Source: Legionellaceae bacterium
GTDB lineage: Bacteria > Pseudomonadota > Gammaproteobacteria > Legionellales > Legionellaceae
Length of the DNA: 64,000 bases
Direction: 5' to 3'
NCBI GenBank assembly: GCA_030696305.1
Contig: JAUYSP010000028.1
Span: 62,001 to 126,000 of the forward strand
The first letter of the stretch is position 1. Every line of letters begins with the position of its first letter. The notes under the pieces were generated by a model. That model saw only the letters and a list, made by a program, of their open reading frames with translations. It was not told where the DNA came from and ran no database searches. Shown here piece by piece: positions 39,901-46,553 of this stretch. Position numbers and translations under genes: made by a program.

Positions 39901-41147
39901 TCTTTGTGCCCTTGGGGTTTTGCAATCACCAGTTTTGCGCCGTATTGATGCGCCCAGAGCAACTCCCAAACCGAGACATCGAAGTGATAGGGCGTTTTAT
40001 GTAAAACCACATCACATTCATTTAATGGATATTGCTGCTGCATCCAGTGAAGGCGATTAACTATGCCTGAATGCGCAATCATCACGCCCTTAGGTTTCCC
40101 TGTCGTACCCGAGGTATAGATTACATAAGCCAAATCATGAGGATTCGTTATTAACGATAGATTCTTTTTAGATCCCTGACGGTAAAGCCCGTCTTTTAAG
40201 CTATTATCTAACACCAAACTCGCTTTAGTATCTTCTAAAATATAATCAATCCGCTCTTGTGGGTAACTCGGGTCAATCGGTACATAAGCACACCCTGCTT
40301 TAAGAATACCTAGAATAGCTACCATCATTTCCAAGGAACGGTCCATGCAAATAGCAACCAGCTCACCTGGATTTTGCTTGCAGATGTATCTCGCTAGCTG
40401 ATTTGCTTCTTCGTTCAGCTGCTTATAAGTCAATTGTTGCCCTTCAAACACAACCGCTATGTTATTTGGGGTCTTTTTGACTTGCTCTTCAAATAATTCA
40501 TGTAACGTTTTATTAGGATAATCTTGTTTCGTTTTATTCCAATCGTAAATTATTTTTTGATAGTCCTCTGAGCTTAAAATACAATGAGTTGCAATCTCCT
40601 GCTCTGGATATTGTGCACAATACCGAAGTAATTGCTGGTATTGTGTGGCTATGGTATGCATTAATTCATCATCACAATAATCACTGCGATAAATCAATCT
40701 AAACAAAACTTGATCTTGCTTTTCCTCATACTCAAGACCTAGAGTAGAGCCATAGGTGTTATTTTGCGTATCCGAATGAATAATGGCGTGCGGATCAAAT
40801 AAAGAGTGTATGTCGTGGCCAATAGCCTGCGAAAACCGCATTAAAAATCGTTTATCTTTGAAATGCACCATGACTTCAGGAGCTGGTAAATAACTATGCT
40901 TTAAATTGTCTCCAACCCGCATAGAATCTACAAAAAAATAAAAATTATCTAGCAGATTAATAAAAGTGTCTTTTTGAGCAAATTGCATTCTGGTGATTAA
41001 GTTATTTACTTGGCCCCCATAGATGAAACTAGAAGCCTCTTTGATACCTATTGGATATTGAATGTGCGCAGTATTAGAGAAATTATATTTTGCCATGAGG
41101 ATACCCCACGACATGAGGAGTAACTGGTGGCATGAATAGGGTTTCAT
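33924..41147 (-). CDS. Dimodular nonribosomal peptide synthetase (A-PCP-E-C-A-PCP-TE after a broken C domain)
   Basis: A 2,407-codon open frame. In order: C-terminal half of a condensation domain (1-205); adenylation A1 (225-690, core YVIYTSGTTGKPKGV near 342); carrier PCP1 (FFRLGGDSI, near 720, the pre-epimerase type); epimerase-like domain (765-1190, HHLIIDG near 885); condensation domain (1190-1620, HHVIADG near 1311); A2 (1640-2090); PCP2 (FFKLGGHS, near 2122); and thioesterase (2165-2407, GWSLGG near 2257). By-eye specificity codes are DVWHFSLIDK for A1 (serine type) and DILQLGVIWK for A2 (glycine type). The frame is continuous with the upstream fragment except for one TAG. The ATG at 41147 is simply the first after that stop; 41096 is an alternative. 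No phosphopantetheinyl transferase is nearby. Confidence 0.9.
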   Translation of the reverse strand: MKPYSCHQLLLMSWGILMAKYNFSNTAHIQYPIGIKEASSFIYGGQVNNLITRMQFAQKDTFINLLDNFYFFVDSMRVGDNLKHSYLPAPEVMVHFKDKRFLMRFSQAIGHDIHSLFDPHAIIHSDTQNNTYGSTLGLEYEEKQDQVLFRLIYRSDYCDDELMHTIATQYQQLLRYCAQYPEQEIATHCILSSEDYQKIIYDWNKTKQDYPNKTLHELFEEQVKKTPNNIAVVFEGQQLTYKQLNEEANQLARYICKQNPGELVAICMDRSLEMMVAILGILKAGCAYVPIDPSYPQERIDYILEDTKASLVLDNSLKDGLYRQGSKKNLSLITNPHDLAYVIYTSGTTGKPKGVMIAHSGIVNRLHWMQQQYPLNECDVVLHKTPYHFDVSVWELLWAHQYGAKLVIAKPQGHKDSEYLYQLMLNHRITITHFVPSMLSAFTQAMPTLPSALRYIFCSGEALSVAQVNAAYAIGGSLLEIHNLYGPTEASIDVTAFACERGIDKVYIGKPIQNIQVYVLDQALQLIPIGVIGELYIGGAGLARGYLNQPKLTKERFINNPFGEGRLYKTGDLVRWLADGNIEYIGRNDFQVKIRGYRIELGEIESALSMHPDIKQCAVLSHDAKLIAYYVGQTKRSLEYYLRNKLPDYMIPSVFIKMESFPLTINGKLDRKALPAPDFTQNQAQYIAPRNANELLIAQVFQSVLKLERIGIQDDFFRLGGDSIQSIQVSSRLQREGMDIRVRDIFTQRTIQALATSLSQSKAFYGEQGLLTGSFGLLPIQQWFFAKQLKQPGHWNQSFIVRTPELSVARLNEILGPLMERHDVLRLRFKDGQQTYTDSTSIPAIKTAQDFESCTAWQSHFNLEAGPLWQMGYIAGGYLFFAAHHLIIDGVSWRILIDDIQRLYAGDSLGVKSSSYRQWVAAVERYPTEHPTERDYWLDQVTPNQEIALTSHPSFARCELDQDLSLQLLTDASKTYHTEINDLLLTALAYTLSDYLGSETNSITLEGHGRESIDEAIDVSRTMGWFTTQYPVKLCIKESIAESIQHIKESLRKIPNKGIGFGAFFSQAKLPDVTFNYLGQFDSQEDVWQLADKSSGESVHPDNIEPCLLSMNGLVVNHRLRFNIRTHTGDATLIAERFKARLTEIIQHCIRAERSYYTPSDFNTITISRSLLDELQSRDPKIEAIYKASSLQQGFIYHALSQPDDDAYRVQFLLDYHNPINVDAYKKAWSLAIQTYPILRTYFNWDEDVIQIITAEGYFDFIYHETVSSVDAIQQAERAIAFDLQRPTQLRIHLMKHDESHYTLLKSEHHVIADGWSGPILLSQVHRYYQALIQHITPEVLPDNAYLQAQAYIAANKSQAAAYWQTKLQAVEYANDLNALLSHTTNLEQARVVTTPKQVTIVLMIPKSFLQQQGLTLHVLAQFTWHKLIHSYTRDEQTIVGTTVSGRALPVPGIESSVGLYINTLPLVIDWRGSETILEQLKQIEADVLAMNEHSFAELASLQKDGARLFHSLFVFENYPLDEAVEDASLRLRFRGAIEKLDYPLSIIAYENKEGLNVGLKYDGDCLDDTKAQQILGQYKLIFEQIAAQHTKPHHALNLLTKEEYQQIVIDWNKTERDYLKDKTIHQLFEEQVKRTPNNIAAVFEEQQLTYKQLNEEANQLARYIRKQNPGELVAICMDRSLEMIVAILGILKAGCAYVPIDPSYPQERIDYILEDTKASLVLDNSLKDRLYRQGSKKNLVITINPNDLAYVIYTSGTTGKPKGVTVEHRSLSAFIRSFSQSELYNLGKPLCTLALTHYIFDIFGLEYGLTLTQGGVLVLSDLSRASADFNQHPINFIQQTPSIWAQLLDILPVTKLKDVICLIGGEALVESVSLRLRELCSAVYGVYGPTETTIWSTIFALHGSLPCNVIGRPMSNEQTYILDSSFNPLPIGVIGELYIGGAGLARGYLNQPELTKERFINNPFGEGRLYKTGDLVRWLTDGNIEYIGRNDFQVKIRGYRIELGEIETALSIHPDIKQCVVLSHDAKLIAYYVGQTKESLDDYLRNKLPDYMIPSIFIAMESFPLTINGKLDRKALPLPESTQNQSQYVAPRNTFERMMVNIWQLALGMEKIGIYDDFFKLGGHSILAIHLVTQMNKKLQSYGHRLSIADIFTHKSIANLSEKLMSESRGPSVIKFMNEGASNKKIYFFHAAYVGCEAYQSIADELMGYYHAVGIDNAYLYYDIKINNLTELTRYYLEQIESTHAFDAEIILCGWSLGGNIALEMAYQLEQQGKTNIKVFLLDTVLHCDSSIKKVSPKNRLLTKKQFKTIGLPGDYIKRLLKNMDIVAQLRNDLTNRLFHSEIVLFKATKKNLALVTEDEVDASCLEDNNIGCITDKPVKIIKIDTTHEDIITRTKEIVEQLIRIL
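35961..36071. repeat. NRPS internal direct repeat, A2 copy
   Basis: These 111 bp in the A2 domain are identical to 40191-40301 in A1. Similarity continues on both sides (about 35935-36240 against 40165-40472), and again near the A10 core and downstream ribosyl-like loop (about 34915-35330 against 39120-39540). The substrate-pocket part between is clearly different. Confidence 0.85.
40191..40301. repeat. NRPS internal direct repeat, A1 copy
   Basis: Identical over 111 bp to 35961-36071 in A2. Identity at DNA level, including silent positions, implies recent duplication or gene conversion between the adenylation domains rather than protein-level constraint. Confidence 0.85.
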
Positions 41148-41360
41148 GGCTTCATTTTGAAATAGTACAGCTCGGTTTATATTAAACTTTATACACTTAA
41201 CGTCGTAGGTGTTTTGTTTCGGTTTATTGGGAATAAATGAATGTGAGGATTCTATTTCACCAATGTGGTCTAACCAAAATTGTTGAGATTTAATGGATCT
41301 TAATTTTAATACTAAGTGCTCTAGTTGGTTATTTACGCGATTAATTAGATCCTGTTGTTG

Positions 41361-41363
41361 CTA
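41361..41363 (-). other. Single in-frame amber stop inside the NRPS condensation domain
   Basis: The minus-strand TAG here follows codons for Cys-Ser-Ile. Downstream, 71 open codons in the same frame lead to the ATG at 41147, with condensation-domain sequence throughout (QQFWLDHIG, then IKFNINRAVLFQNEA). A C-to-T change of CAG (Gln) would explain it, since the next codons are CAA CAA CAG. There is no frameshift. Confidence 0.85.
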
Positions 41364-41819
41364 GATTGAGCACTGCGAATATTGTTTCTGATAATATTTT
41401 GACAGGGTAGAGATGAGTTCACATCGACTGCTTCTTCTTCCATCAGTTAACACATGGTGTAATACAATAATTAATCGGCATTTCGTTGGAGATAATTTAA
41501 TAATGCCAAATCGGTACAAGGGACCAACATCTAATTTAAATGGCCGTTGAATAAACCCGTGAACAGTCTCATGACAAGCATTCGAAAGGACTTCCAAAGG
41601 TTCAATACTAGTGTTTTTTTCCCAATACAAAACCGCATTTATTTCCACTAGATGAGAGTTCAGTAAAATATGATCCTTAACAAATAAATCAACAGCACGC
41701 CTTAACCGCTCAACTTTTAATCCAGGAACGGTTTGATCAAAAATAACGTTGTAGTCCCATCGCTCGGGATCTAAACAATATTCGTACCAGAAACCATAAC
41801 CATATGGAGATACTCTCAT
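41361..41819 (-). pseudogene. N-terminal fragment of the NRPS condensation domain
   Basis: The 152-residue frame is the first half of a condensation domain: a start YGFWYEYCLDPERWDYN, then HHVLTDG (the HHxxxDG active site) near residue 119. It ends at the TAG at 41361, in frame with the 2,407-codon ORF, so the ancestral gene ran 41819 to 33924 (2,632 codons). Being at the extreme N-terminus, it may be a starter condensation domain that adds an acyl group, or may receive from another synthetase. Alone it cannot fold as an active domain. It could be decay, a suppressible stop or a sequence error. Confidence 0.8.
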
Positions 41820-42167
41820 CTTGCTCTCACGTCCTTAAACAATATTGTCTGTGAAAAAATAACAATCTATGGTATGCCTGCATTTCCAATGTAGGATCAT
41901 CCTCACCTGTTAACCGTGAGTAAAACAGGTTGATAAAGTCAACTTAACGTCAAAAAACAAAGATAAAAATGATTAAAATCAAGTAACACTCAAATTATAT
42001 TATTACTATAATATATGAGCTTTAGCAACGAATGTTCGTACCTTCGTTAAGTGGCAGGGCCCATACCCTATTTCTATTTTGCCGCTACAGTTTTTTTACC
42101 ATTTTGGATACAAAAGCATTCAATCAAGACTATACTATGAATAATTTCATTAATGTATTGAATCATT
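41820..42167. other. Intergenic stretch between NRPS and DUF2845 gene
   Basis: An AT-rich 348-bp divergent region with no gene I can support. It should hold the promoters of both neighbours. A possible minus-strand ribosome-binding sequence for the NRPS lies just above 41819. TATACT near 42131 could be a -10 for the plus-strand gene, but no clear -35 is seen. Confidence 0.5.
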
Positions 42168-42749
42168 ATGAACGTCAAAAGTACCATCACTATGTTGTTG
42201 CTGATGTTGCCCGCAATCGTTTACGCGAGTGATTCATATTATTGTCCACAAAAACATGCATACATTAACGTCGGCATGAACCAAGCCCAAGTAATTGCTG
42301 CTTGTGGGCAACCGACTACTGTACGCACTTCGAATAATCCGGTTCTACAACAAATCCCTGTCACCCAATTGATTTATACTAAATTGAACCAAGGAGCCGT
42401 TGATTTTTATCCAGGTCTTAATCCTGTATATGACATGTGGTCTTTACCAAGCGGCTCTAGTGGAACTTCTCTTGAGGTCGATATAATCAATGATCAAATT
42501 AACTCGATTCGAATTAATGGCTCAGATTCGAACGCAGCGAGCATATGTGAAGGGGGAAGTATGCAAATTGGCGATAGTGTAAGTAAACTCTATAATGCAT
42601 GTGGCGCGCCATCCATGGTTAATCAGACCTATATCAACAAGCCAGTGGCCGCTCAGGAAAAACCCCAAGTATGGATTTATACTATTGATCAATACCAACC
42701 CAGTGTCACCTTGACATTTGTCAACGGGATATTACAATCCATCAACTAA
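42168..42749 (+). CDS. Secreted DUF2845-type protein with two cysteine repeats
   Basis: A 193-residue exported protein (signal peptide ending at IVYA, residue 20). It contains two copies of a short module: YINVGMNQAQVIAACGQP (near residue 33) and MQIGDSVSKLYNACGAP (near 131), each with a central Cys. This fits the DUF2845 family common in Legionella, itself related to outer-membrane assembly (SmpA/BamE-like) folds in which a glycine-rich turn precedes the Cys-Gly-x-Pro element. Function unknown. The next gene starts 19 bp later, so they are probably one unit. Confidence 0.7.
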   Translation: MNVKSTITMLLLMLPAIVYASDSYYCPQKHAYINVGMNQAQVIAACGQPTTVRTSNNPVLQQIPVTQLIYTKLNQGAVDFYPGLNPVYDMWSLPSGSSGTSLEVDIINDQINSIRINGSDSNAASICEGGSMQIGDSVSKLYNACGAPSMVNQTYINKPVAAQEKPQVWIYTIDQYQPSVTLTFVNGILQSIN

Positions 42750-42768
42750 AATTCAGCAAGGTCATAAA

Positions 42769-43065
42769 ATGAATGAAACAATTGATGATTTAACCATCGC
42801 ATTCACAGAAGATAACATTGAAAAAACTCGTGAATTAGATAAACATGTATTAACAAAAGGCGCTTGGACGACCATCATGTACCGATACCAAGATTGGGAT
42901 AATGCAAAACAAACCTTCGGTCCAATTAAATATTCAGTCCGCCGTTATCAAAAACGTAATGGCCAATTCTGGCAAAAATCAAAATTTAACATATCAAACA
43001 CCGAGCAAGCACAAAAAATCATTGATGTTTTGACTAAATGGGTAAATCAACCGATTACTGAATAA
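42769..43065 (+). CDS. Small basic protein, unknown function
   Basis: A 98-residue soluble protein from the ATG at 42769, preceded by an AAGGT ribosome-binding sequence; the frame opens further upstream but that overlaps the preceding gene. The centre reads TKGAWTTIMYRYQDWD, then IKYSVRRYQKRNGQFWQKSKFNIS, a compact beta pattern followed by a C-terminal helix. It recalls the single-strand-binding PC4 fold, but only loosely, and I would not assign it. A hairpin follows at 43081-43103. Confidence 0.6.
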   Translation: MNETIDDLTIAFTEDNIEKTRELDKHVLTKGAWTTIMYRYQDWDNAKQTFGPIKYSVRRYQKRNGQFWQKSKFNISNTEQAQKIIDVLTKWVNQPITE

Positions 43066-43080
43066 AAAGTGCTTTAATAT

Positions 43081-43103
43081 ACTGCCATGAAGTTAATGGC
43101 AGT
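43081..43103 (+). terminator. Hairpin after the small basic protein gene
   Basis: Perfect 8-bp arms ACTGCCAT and ATGGCAGT with a 7-nt loop, 15 bp after the stop codon, followed by a C7 run and not by T. Terminator function is possible but weak. Confidence 0.4.
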
Positions 43104-43123
43104 CCCCCCCTCTATTCTAAGGA

Positions 43124-43149
43124 TGATAATGTATCATGATAATGCATCA
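43124..43149 (+). promoter_or_regulatory. Tandem TGAT-N5-ATCA dyads, possible operator
   Basis: Two adjacent 13-bp units, TGATAATGTATCA and TGATAATGCATCA, differ by one base, and each is an inverted repeat. They end just before the conserved promoter block of the kinase at 43220. The arrangement suggests cooperative binding of a dimeric regulator; the factor is unknown. The paralogous kinase at 46554 lacks it. Confidence 0.4.
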
Positions 43150-43150
43150 T

Positions 43151-43219
43151 CTAGTTTATTTTATTAAATTAGCATATAATATTTAGCCACACTGTTCGCT
43201 TTTAAAGAGATGGTAATTT
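43151..43219 (+). promoter_or_regulatory. Conserved promoter block of the first kinase of the pair
   Basis: Nearly identical to 46485-46553 before the second kinase. Shared parts are CTAGTTTATTT, then CATATAATATTTAG with TATAAT at 43175-43180, then ACTGTTC and CTTTTA, then TAATTTATG at the start codon. There is no TTGACA-like -35, so an activator may be needed. Confidence 0.6.
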
Positions 43220-44170
43220 ATGTTTGCTTTTGGCATGTTTAACTCACCTCGTCGTAACTCACTCAGTCGTACCACGAGTATCCATGAAACAAAAAGTTCT
43301 GAATCGATTGAAAGTTCTTCTTCCCTTTTTCTACAAAAAGGCGGACATGGCGAGGTTTTTAAAGAAAACGAGAATAACAATTCCGTTGCTATAAAAAGAC
43401 CATGCAATCCAGACACTATTAATGACTGGATGTTCGAAGTGGTACTGCATGCCGCACTATCACACCCTAATATCGTTCAATTTATAGAATACGACTTAAA
43501 TCCAGTGGCCCCCTTTCTTAAATTAGAGTTTATCAATGGTGGCGATTTGCTGGAAACATTAAATACAAGAAATCTATCACTTAACGAGATTATAATCATT
43601 CTCCAAGGCATTCTATCAGGATTGGAATACCTACATCATGAGCAAATTTTGCATCGCGACATCAAATCAGAGAATGTTTTAATTCAATGGAAGAATAATA
43701 GATGTGAAGCCAAACTTTGCGATTTTGGCTTTGCAATACCCTTTAGAAAAGAACAAAACTTTATTGAAGATAGCTTCATGGGAACTCCCATCCATGTCGC
43801 ACCCGAAATTATTGAGCACGGTCATTATTCAAAAAATAGCGATATATATGCAGCTGCAGCAATAATTGGTTATATTTTGGCGACAAAAAATTACCTTTTC
43901 CCCGATATTTTGAACGAGAATAATAATTGGAACACACTATTAATGTTAAAAAAAGATGAGAATTATCTAAATACTCAATTAGCAGAGTGCGAAAAAAATG
44001 GTATACAAACACCAAAATATTTTGTTGATTTGATAAGGGCTGCTAATCATCCGAATCCTACCAAACGTCCCTCAGCCACCCAGCTGTTGAAATTTCCTTT
44101 GTTTGTAGCACCAGAAGATAGTTTGGAACCAACGTCTAATCGTAGCTCCCCAGAACGAACTTTTTACTAA
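43220..44170 (+). CDS. Eukaryotic-type Ser/Thr protein kinase (paralogue 1 of pair)
   Basis: A 316-residue soluble kinase. The glycine loop is QKGGHGEV (39-46, first Gly replaced by Gln), Lys59 (VAIK), helix-C Glu73, HRDIKSEN (145-152, catalytic Asp147), DFG (168-170) and APEI (about 195) are all present, so it should be active. The N-terminus (MFAFGMFNSPRRN) and the C-terminus (SPERTFY) match its paralogue at 46554, while the Ser-rich linker at residues 14-36 differs. Promoters match too. The kinase is convergent with lptG, 11 bp away, and sits outside any operon. Host-directed signalling is inference. Confidence 0.88.
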   Translation: MFAFGMFNSPRRNSLSRTTSIHETKSSESIESSSSLFLQKGGHGEVFKENENNNSVAIKRPCNPDTINDWMFEVVLHAALSHPNIVQFIEYDLNPVAPFLKLEFINGGDLLETLNTRNLSLNEIIIILQGILSGLEYLHHEQILHRDIKSENVLIQWKNNRCEAKLCDFGFAIPFRKEQNFIEDSFMGTPIHVAPEIIEHGHYSKNSDIYAAAAIIGYILATKNYLFPDILNENNNWNTLLMLKKDENYLNTQLAECEKNGIQTPKYFVDLIRAANHPNPTKRPSATQLLKFPLFVAPEDSLEPTSNRSSPERTFY

Positions 44171-44181
44171 CCTCAGCAGGG

Positions 44182-45246
44182 TTATCTCATCCGCCGCATC
44201 AAATAAAGCCCCAAGATTGCAAATAAAATAGTGGGGCTTATCGCTGCAACAAGCGACGAAAATTGATATATTTGACTTAACGAACCAAAAAATCGATTCA
44301 TAATATAAAAGCCAAAACCTACAGTCGCTCCTAGCAGTAATTTTGATCCCATTGTTGACGACCGCAAAGGTCCAAAAATAAAAGGGATAGCCAACATCAT
44401 CATCACAACCGTAGTAAAAGGTTGGACTAATCGTTGCCAATAACCCAGTTGATAATTTTGAGCTGTTTGGTGACTTATTTTTTGAGCTTTTAAAAATTGA
44501 TGCAATTCATAAAACGTCATTTCATCAGGTTCTATTGAGCCAACAGTTAATAAATTAGGCTTTAAAGGCACATCCCATAGCATATCTTCTTTATGAGAAG
44601 CATGTGTTTGTTCATCGCCAATCTCAGTTTCGTCAATACCCTGCGCCTTCCATTCGCCATTAATATAACTCACATGGTCAATATGGCGAATAAATTGCAA
44701 TTGATGCATGGTGTTTAGATGAAATTGATAAACATCTTCCAGCTGGTTTTTCGGCAAAACAGAGGCAATCGCTATAAAATCATTTTGATGGCGCAACCAA
44801 ACACCTTTAGCTGTTCGCAAGGTTTGCCCCCCACTTAGTGCTTGCATTTTATGATCATTAGCCAATAAAACAAGTTTAGGTAACAGGAGTTCACCAACCA
44901 GCGTTACCAATAAAATCATAACTACGGCAACACGTAACACGACTAAAGTCACTTGGCCAATCGACATCCCCGCCGCACGCACGACCACCAATTCGCGATG
45001 ATTGGCCATAATTCCTAACCCAATCAAACACCCCAACAAACTGGCCATTGGAAAAAACAAATAAACTTGGTATGGCATGCCAAGCAGAATAAACATCATT
45101 GCCTGAGTGATACCATAATCTGCTTTCCCTAAATCACCCAATTGATTGACAAATAAAATAAAAATTTGCAATCCCGTAAGCATTAATATAACTAAGGCAA
45201 TTGAACCAGAAACTGTTTTTGCAATGTAACGATCAAGTAATTGCAT
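44182..45246 (-). CDS. lptG: LPS export permease LptG
   Basis: One of the two permeases of the LptB2FGC complex that extracts lipopolysaccharide from the inner membrane. The 354 residues have six membrane helices (three at each end) with a periplasmic beta-jellyroll between, the YjgP/YjgQ fold. The N-terminus (LLDRYIAKTVSGS) and ANHRELVVVRAAGMS motif are typical. The ATG directly follows the lptF TAA with no gap, so the two are coupled. The ORF on the other strand at its 3' end is the kinase, 11 bp away. Confidence 0.95.
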   Translation of the reverse strand: MQLLDRYIAKTVSGSIALVILMLTGLQIFILFVNQLGDLGKADYGITQAMMFILLGMPYQVYLFFPMASLLGCLIGLGIMANHRELVVVRAAGMSIGQVTLVVLRVAVVMILLVTLVGELLLPKLVLLANDHKMQALSGGQTLRTAKGVWLRHQNDFIAIASVLPKNQLEDVYQFHLNTMHQLQFIRHIDHVSYINGEWKAQGIDETEIGDEQTHASHKEDMLWDVPLKPNLLTVGSIEPDEMTFYELHQFLKAQKISHQTAQNYQLGYWQRLVQPFTTVVMMMLAIPFIFGPLRSSTMGSKLLLGATVGFGFYIMNRFFGSLSQIYQFSSLVAAISPTILFAILGLYLMRRMR

Positions 45247-46317
45247 TTAACTTAACACCCTCTTATTTCGCCAAATTAATGCCATACCTAATAAGGCAAC
45301 CACCAAATGCAACCACCACATCCCTAACCATACGGGAATTTTACCAGCGGTAATCCAGTTTCGTGAAATAAACATAAAGTTAGCGTAAACAACACACAAA
45401 ACAATTGCTGGTAATAATTTAGCATATTTCCCAGCACGAGGATTCACCCGACTCAAAGGCACCCCAACTAATGTTAAAGGCAAAACCATTAACGGAATAG
45501 ATATCCGCCACTGTAATTCAGCTGCTTTTTTAAGGTCTGGGTTATTGAAAGGCCATAGGCTCATAAAACTTACCGTTCGCACATCATTTTTTACGGTTAT
45601 ATCAGGATGTGGTAGCCTTATTTGATAATGTTTAAACGTTGCAATTTGATAATCTGCGTGACCTGGTGTTCCTTGATATTGCTTACCTTGATCTAAAATC
45701 AAATAATCCTCACCCGACTTATCCGTTTTGATAGACGCTTTATCAGCCCACAAGATACCCCATTCAGATTTACCATCTTTTTCCGTGTTTCTTGCTAAAA
45801 AAATATGCCCAGCTTGTGTATGCTTCGTATTCATCGACTCGACGTAAAAAACATTTTGAGGATTAACAGCACGAAAGCGCCCCGGAACAATCGTTTGAAT
45901 TAATGTCTGTATTCCAGTAGTTTGCAATAATCGCGCACGTTGAAACGCAATATAAGGGCTAGTACAAATCATAGCTGTAGTGATCAAAGCAACCACTAGC
46001 GCCATAATTAAACTATATTGTAATAATCGGCCATATCCAAAACCACATGCCTGCAATACCGTCATTTCGCTTTCGGCATACAAGCGGCCATAAGCAAGTA
46101 ACAAAGCAAAATAAAACCCAAGAGGCAATAACAAACTTAAGAGATTTGGTAATTCCAGCATCATCAATTTCATCACCAGCATACCGGGTATAATACCGCT
46201 CGCAGCTCGATTTAAATAAATGACCACCTGATTACTCATAAAAATCAATAGTAAAATGCTTGTCAACGCAACCAAGGTAACAAAGACCTCTTTAGCTAAA
46301 TATCGAAAAATCAACAC
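45247..46317 (-). CDS. lptF: LPS export permease LptF
   Basis: Partner of LptG in the lipopolysaccharide exporter. The 356 residues contain six membrane helices flanking a periplasmic jellyroll, with the family motif YAESEMTVLQACGFG after helix 2-3 and a basic helix-5 region (VNPRAGKYAKLLP). In many gammaproteobacteria lptF is directly divergent from pepA; here a kinase gene of about 950 bp sits between them, and a second kinase lies beyond lptG. Confidence 0.95.
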   Translation of the reverse strand: MLIFRYLAKEVFVTLVALTSILLLIFMSNQVVIYLNRAASGIIPGMLVMKLMMLELPNLLSLLLPLGFYFALLLAYGRLYAESEMTVLQACGFGYGRLLQYSLIMALVVALITTAMICTSPYIAFQRARLLQTTGIQTLIQTIVPGRFRAVNPQNVFYVESMNTKHTQAGHIFLARNTEKDGKSEWGILWADKASIKTDKSGEDYLILDQGKQYQGTPGHADYQIATFKHYQIRLPHPDITVKNDVRTVSFMSLWPFNNPDLKKAAELQWRISIPLMVLPLTLVGVPLSRVNPRAGKYAKLLPAIVLCVVYANFMFISRNWITAGKIPVWLGMWWLHLVVALLGMALIWRNKRVLS

Positions 46318-46484
46318 GATGACGGATCACCTTAATAATCTATTAATGCAGGTTGTTTATTGACCATATGATAACACGATATGAGGAAGTGATCTTCTAG
46401 TAGGATTCGTTTTCTTTTGTAATTAGGGAGATTCCCTCCTCATAACGCCATTTCACAACTTGATACAACAAAACCCAACTGCTC

Positions 46485-46553
46485 ACTAGTTTATTTAATC
46501 AAATTGTCATATAATATTTAGTCATACTGTTCACTTTTAGAAGATTGTAATTT
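46485..46553 (+). promoter_or_regulatory. Conserved promoter block of the second kinase of the pair
   Basis: Matches 43151-43219: CTAGTTTATTT at about 46486, TATAAT at 46510-46515, then ATTTAG, ACTGTTC and CTTTTAG before TAATTTATG. The identity spans the untranslated leader as well as the -10, pointing to duplication of gene plus promoter and shared control. Confidence 0.6.

Noticed and set aside
41148-41360. A frameshift in the NRPS as well as the amber stop
   Set aside because: I first read one, but a corrected reverse complement shows 71 codons in a single open frame joining the TAG to the ATG at 41147. Only the single stop remains.
42032-42232. 66-residue ORF before the DUF2845 gene
   Set aside because: It overlaps the signal peptide of the DUF2845 protein in another frame and has no ribosome-binding site.
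44072-44440. 122-residue ORF across the kinase/lptG junction
   Set aside because: It is out of frame with lptG and the kinase on the other strand; its sequence is a shadow of both.
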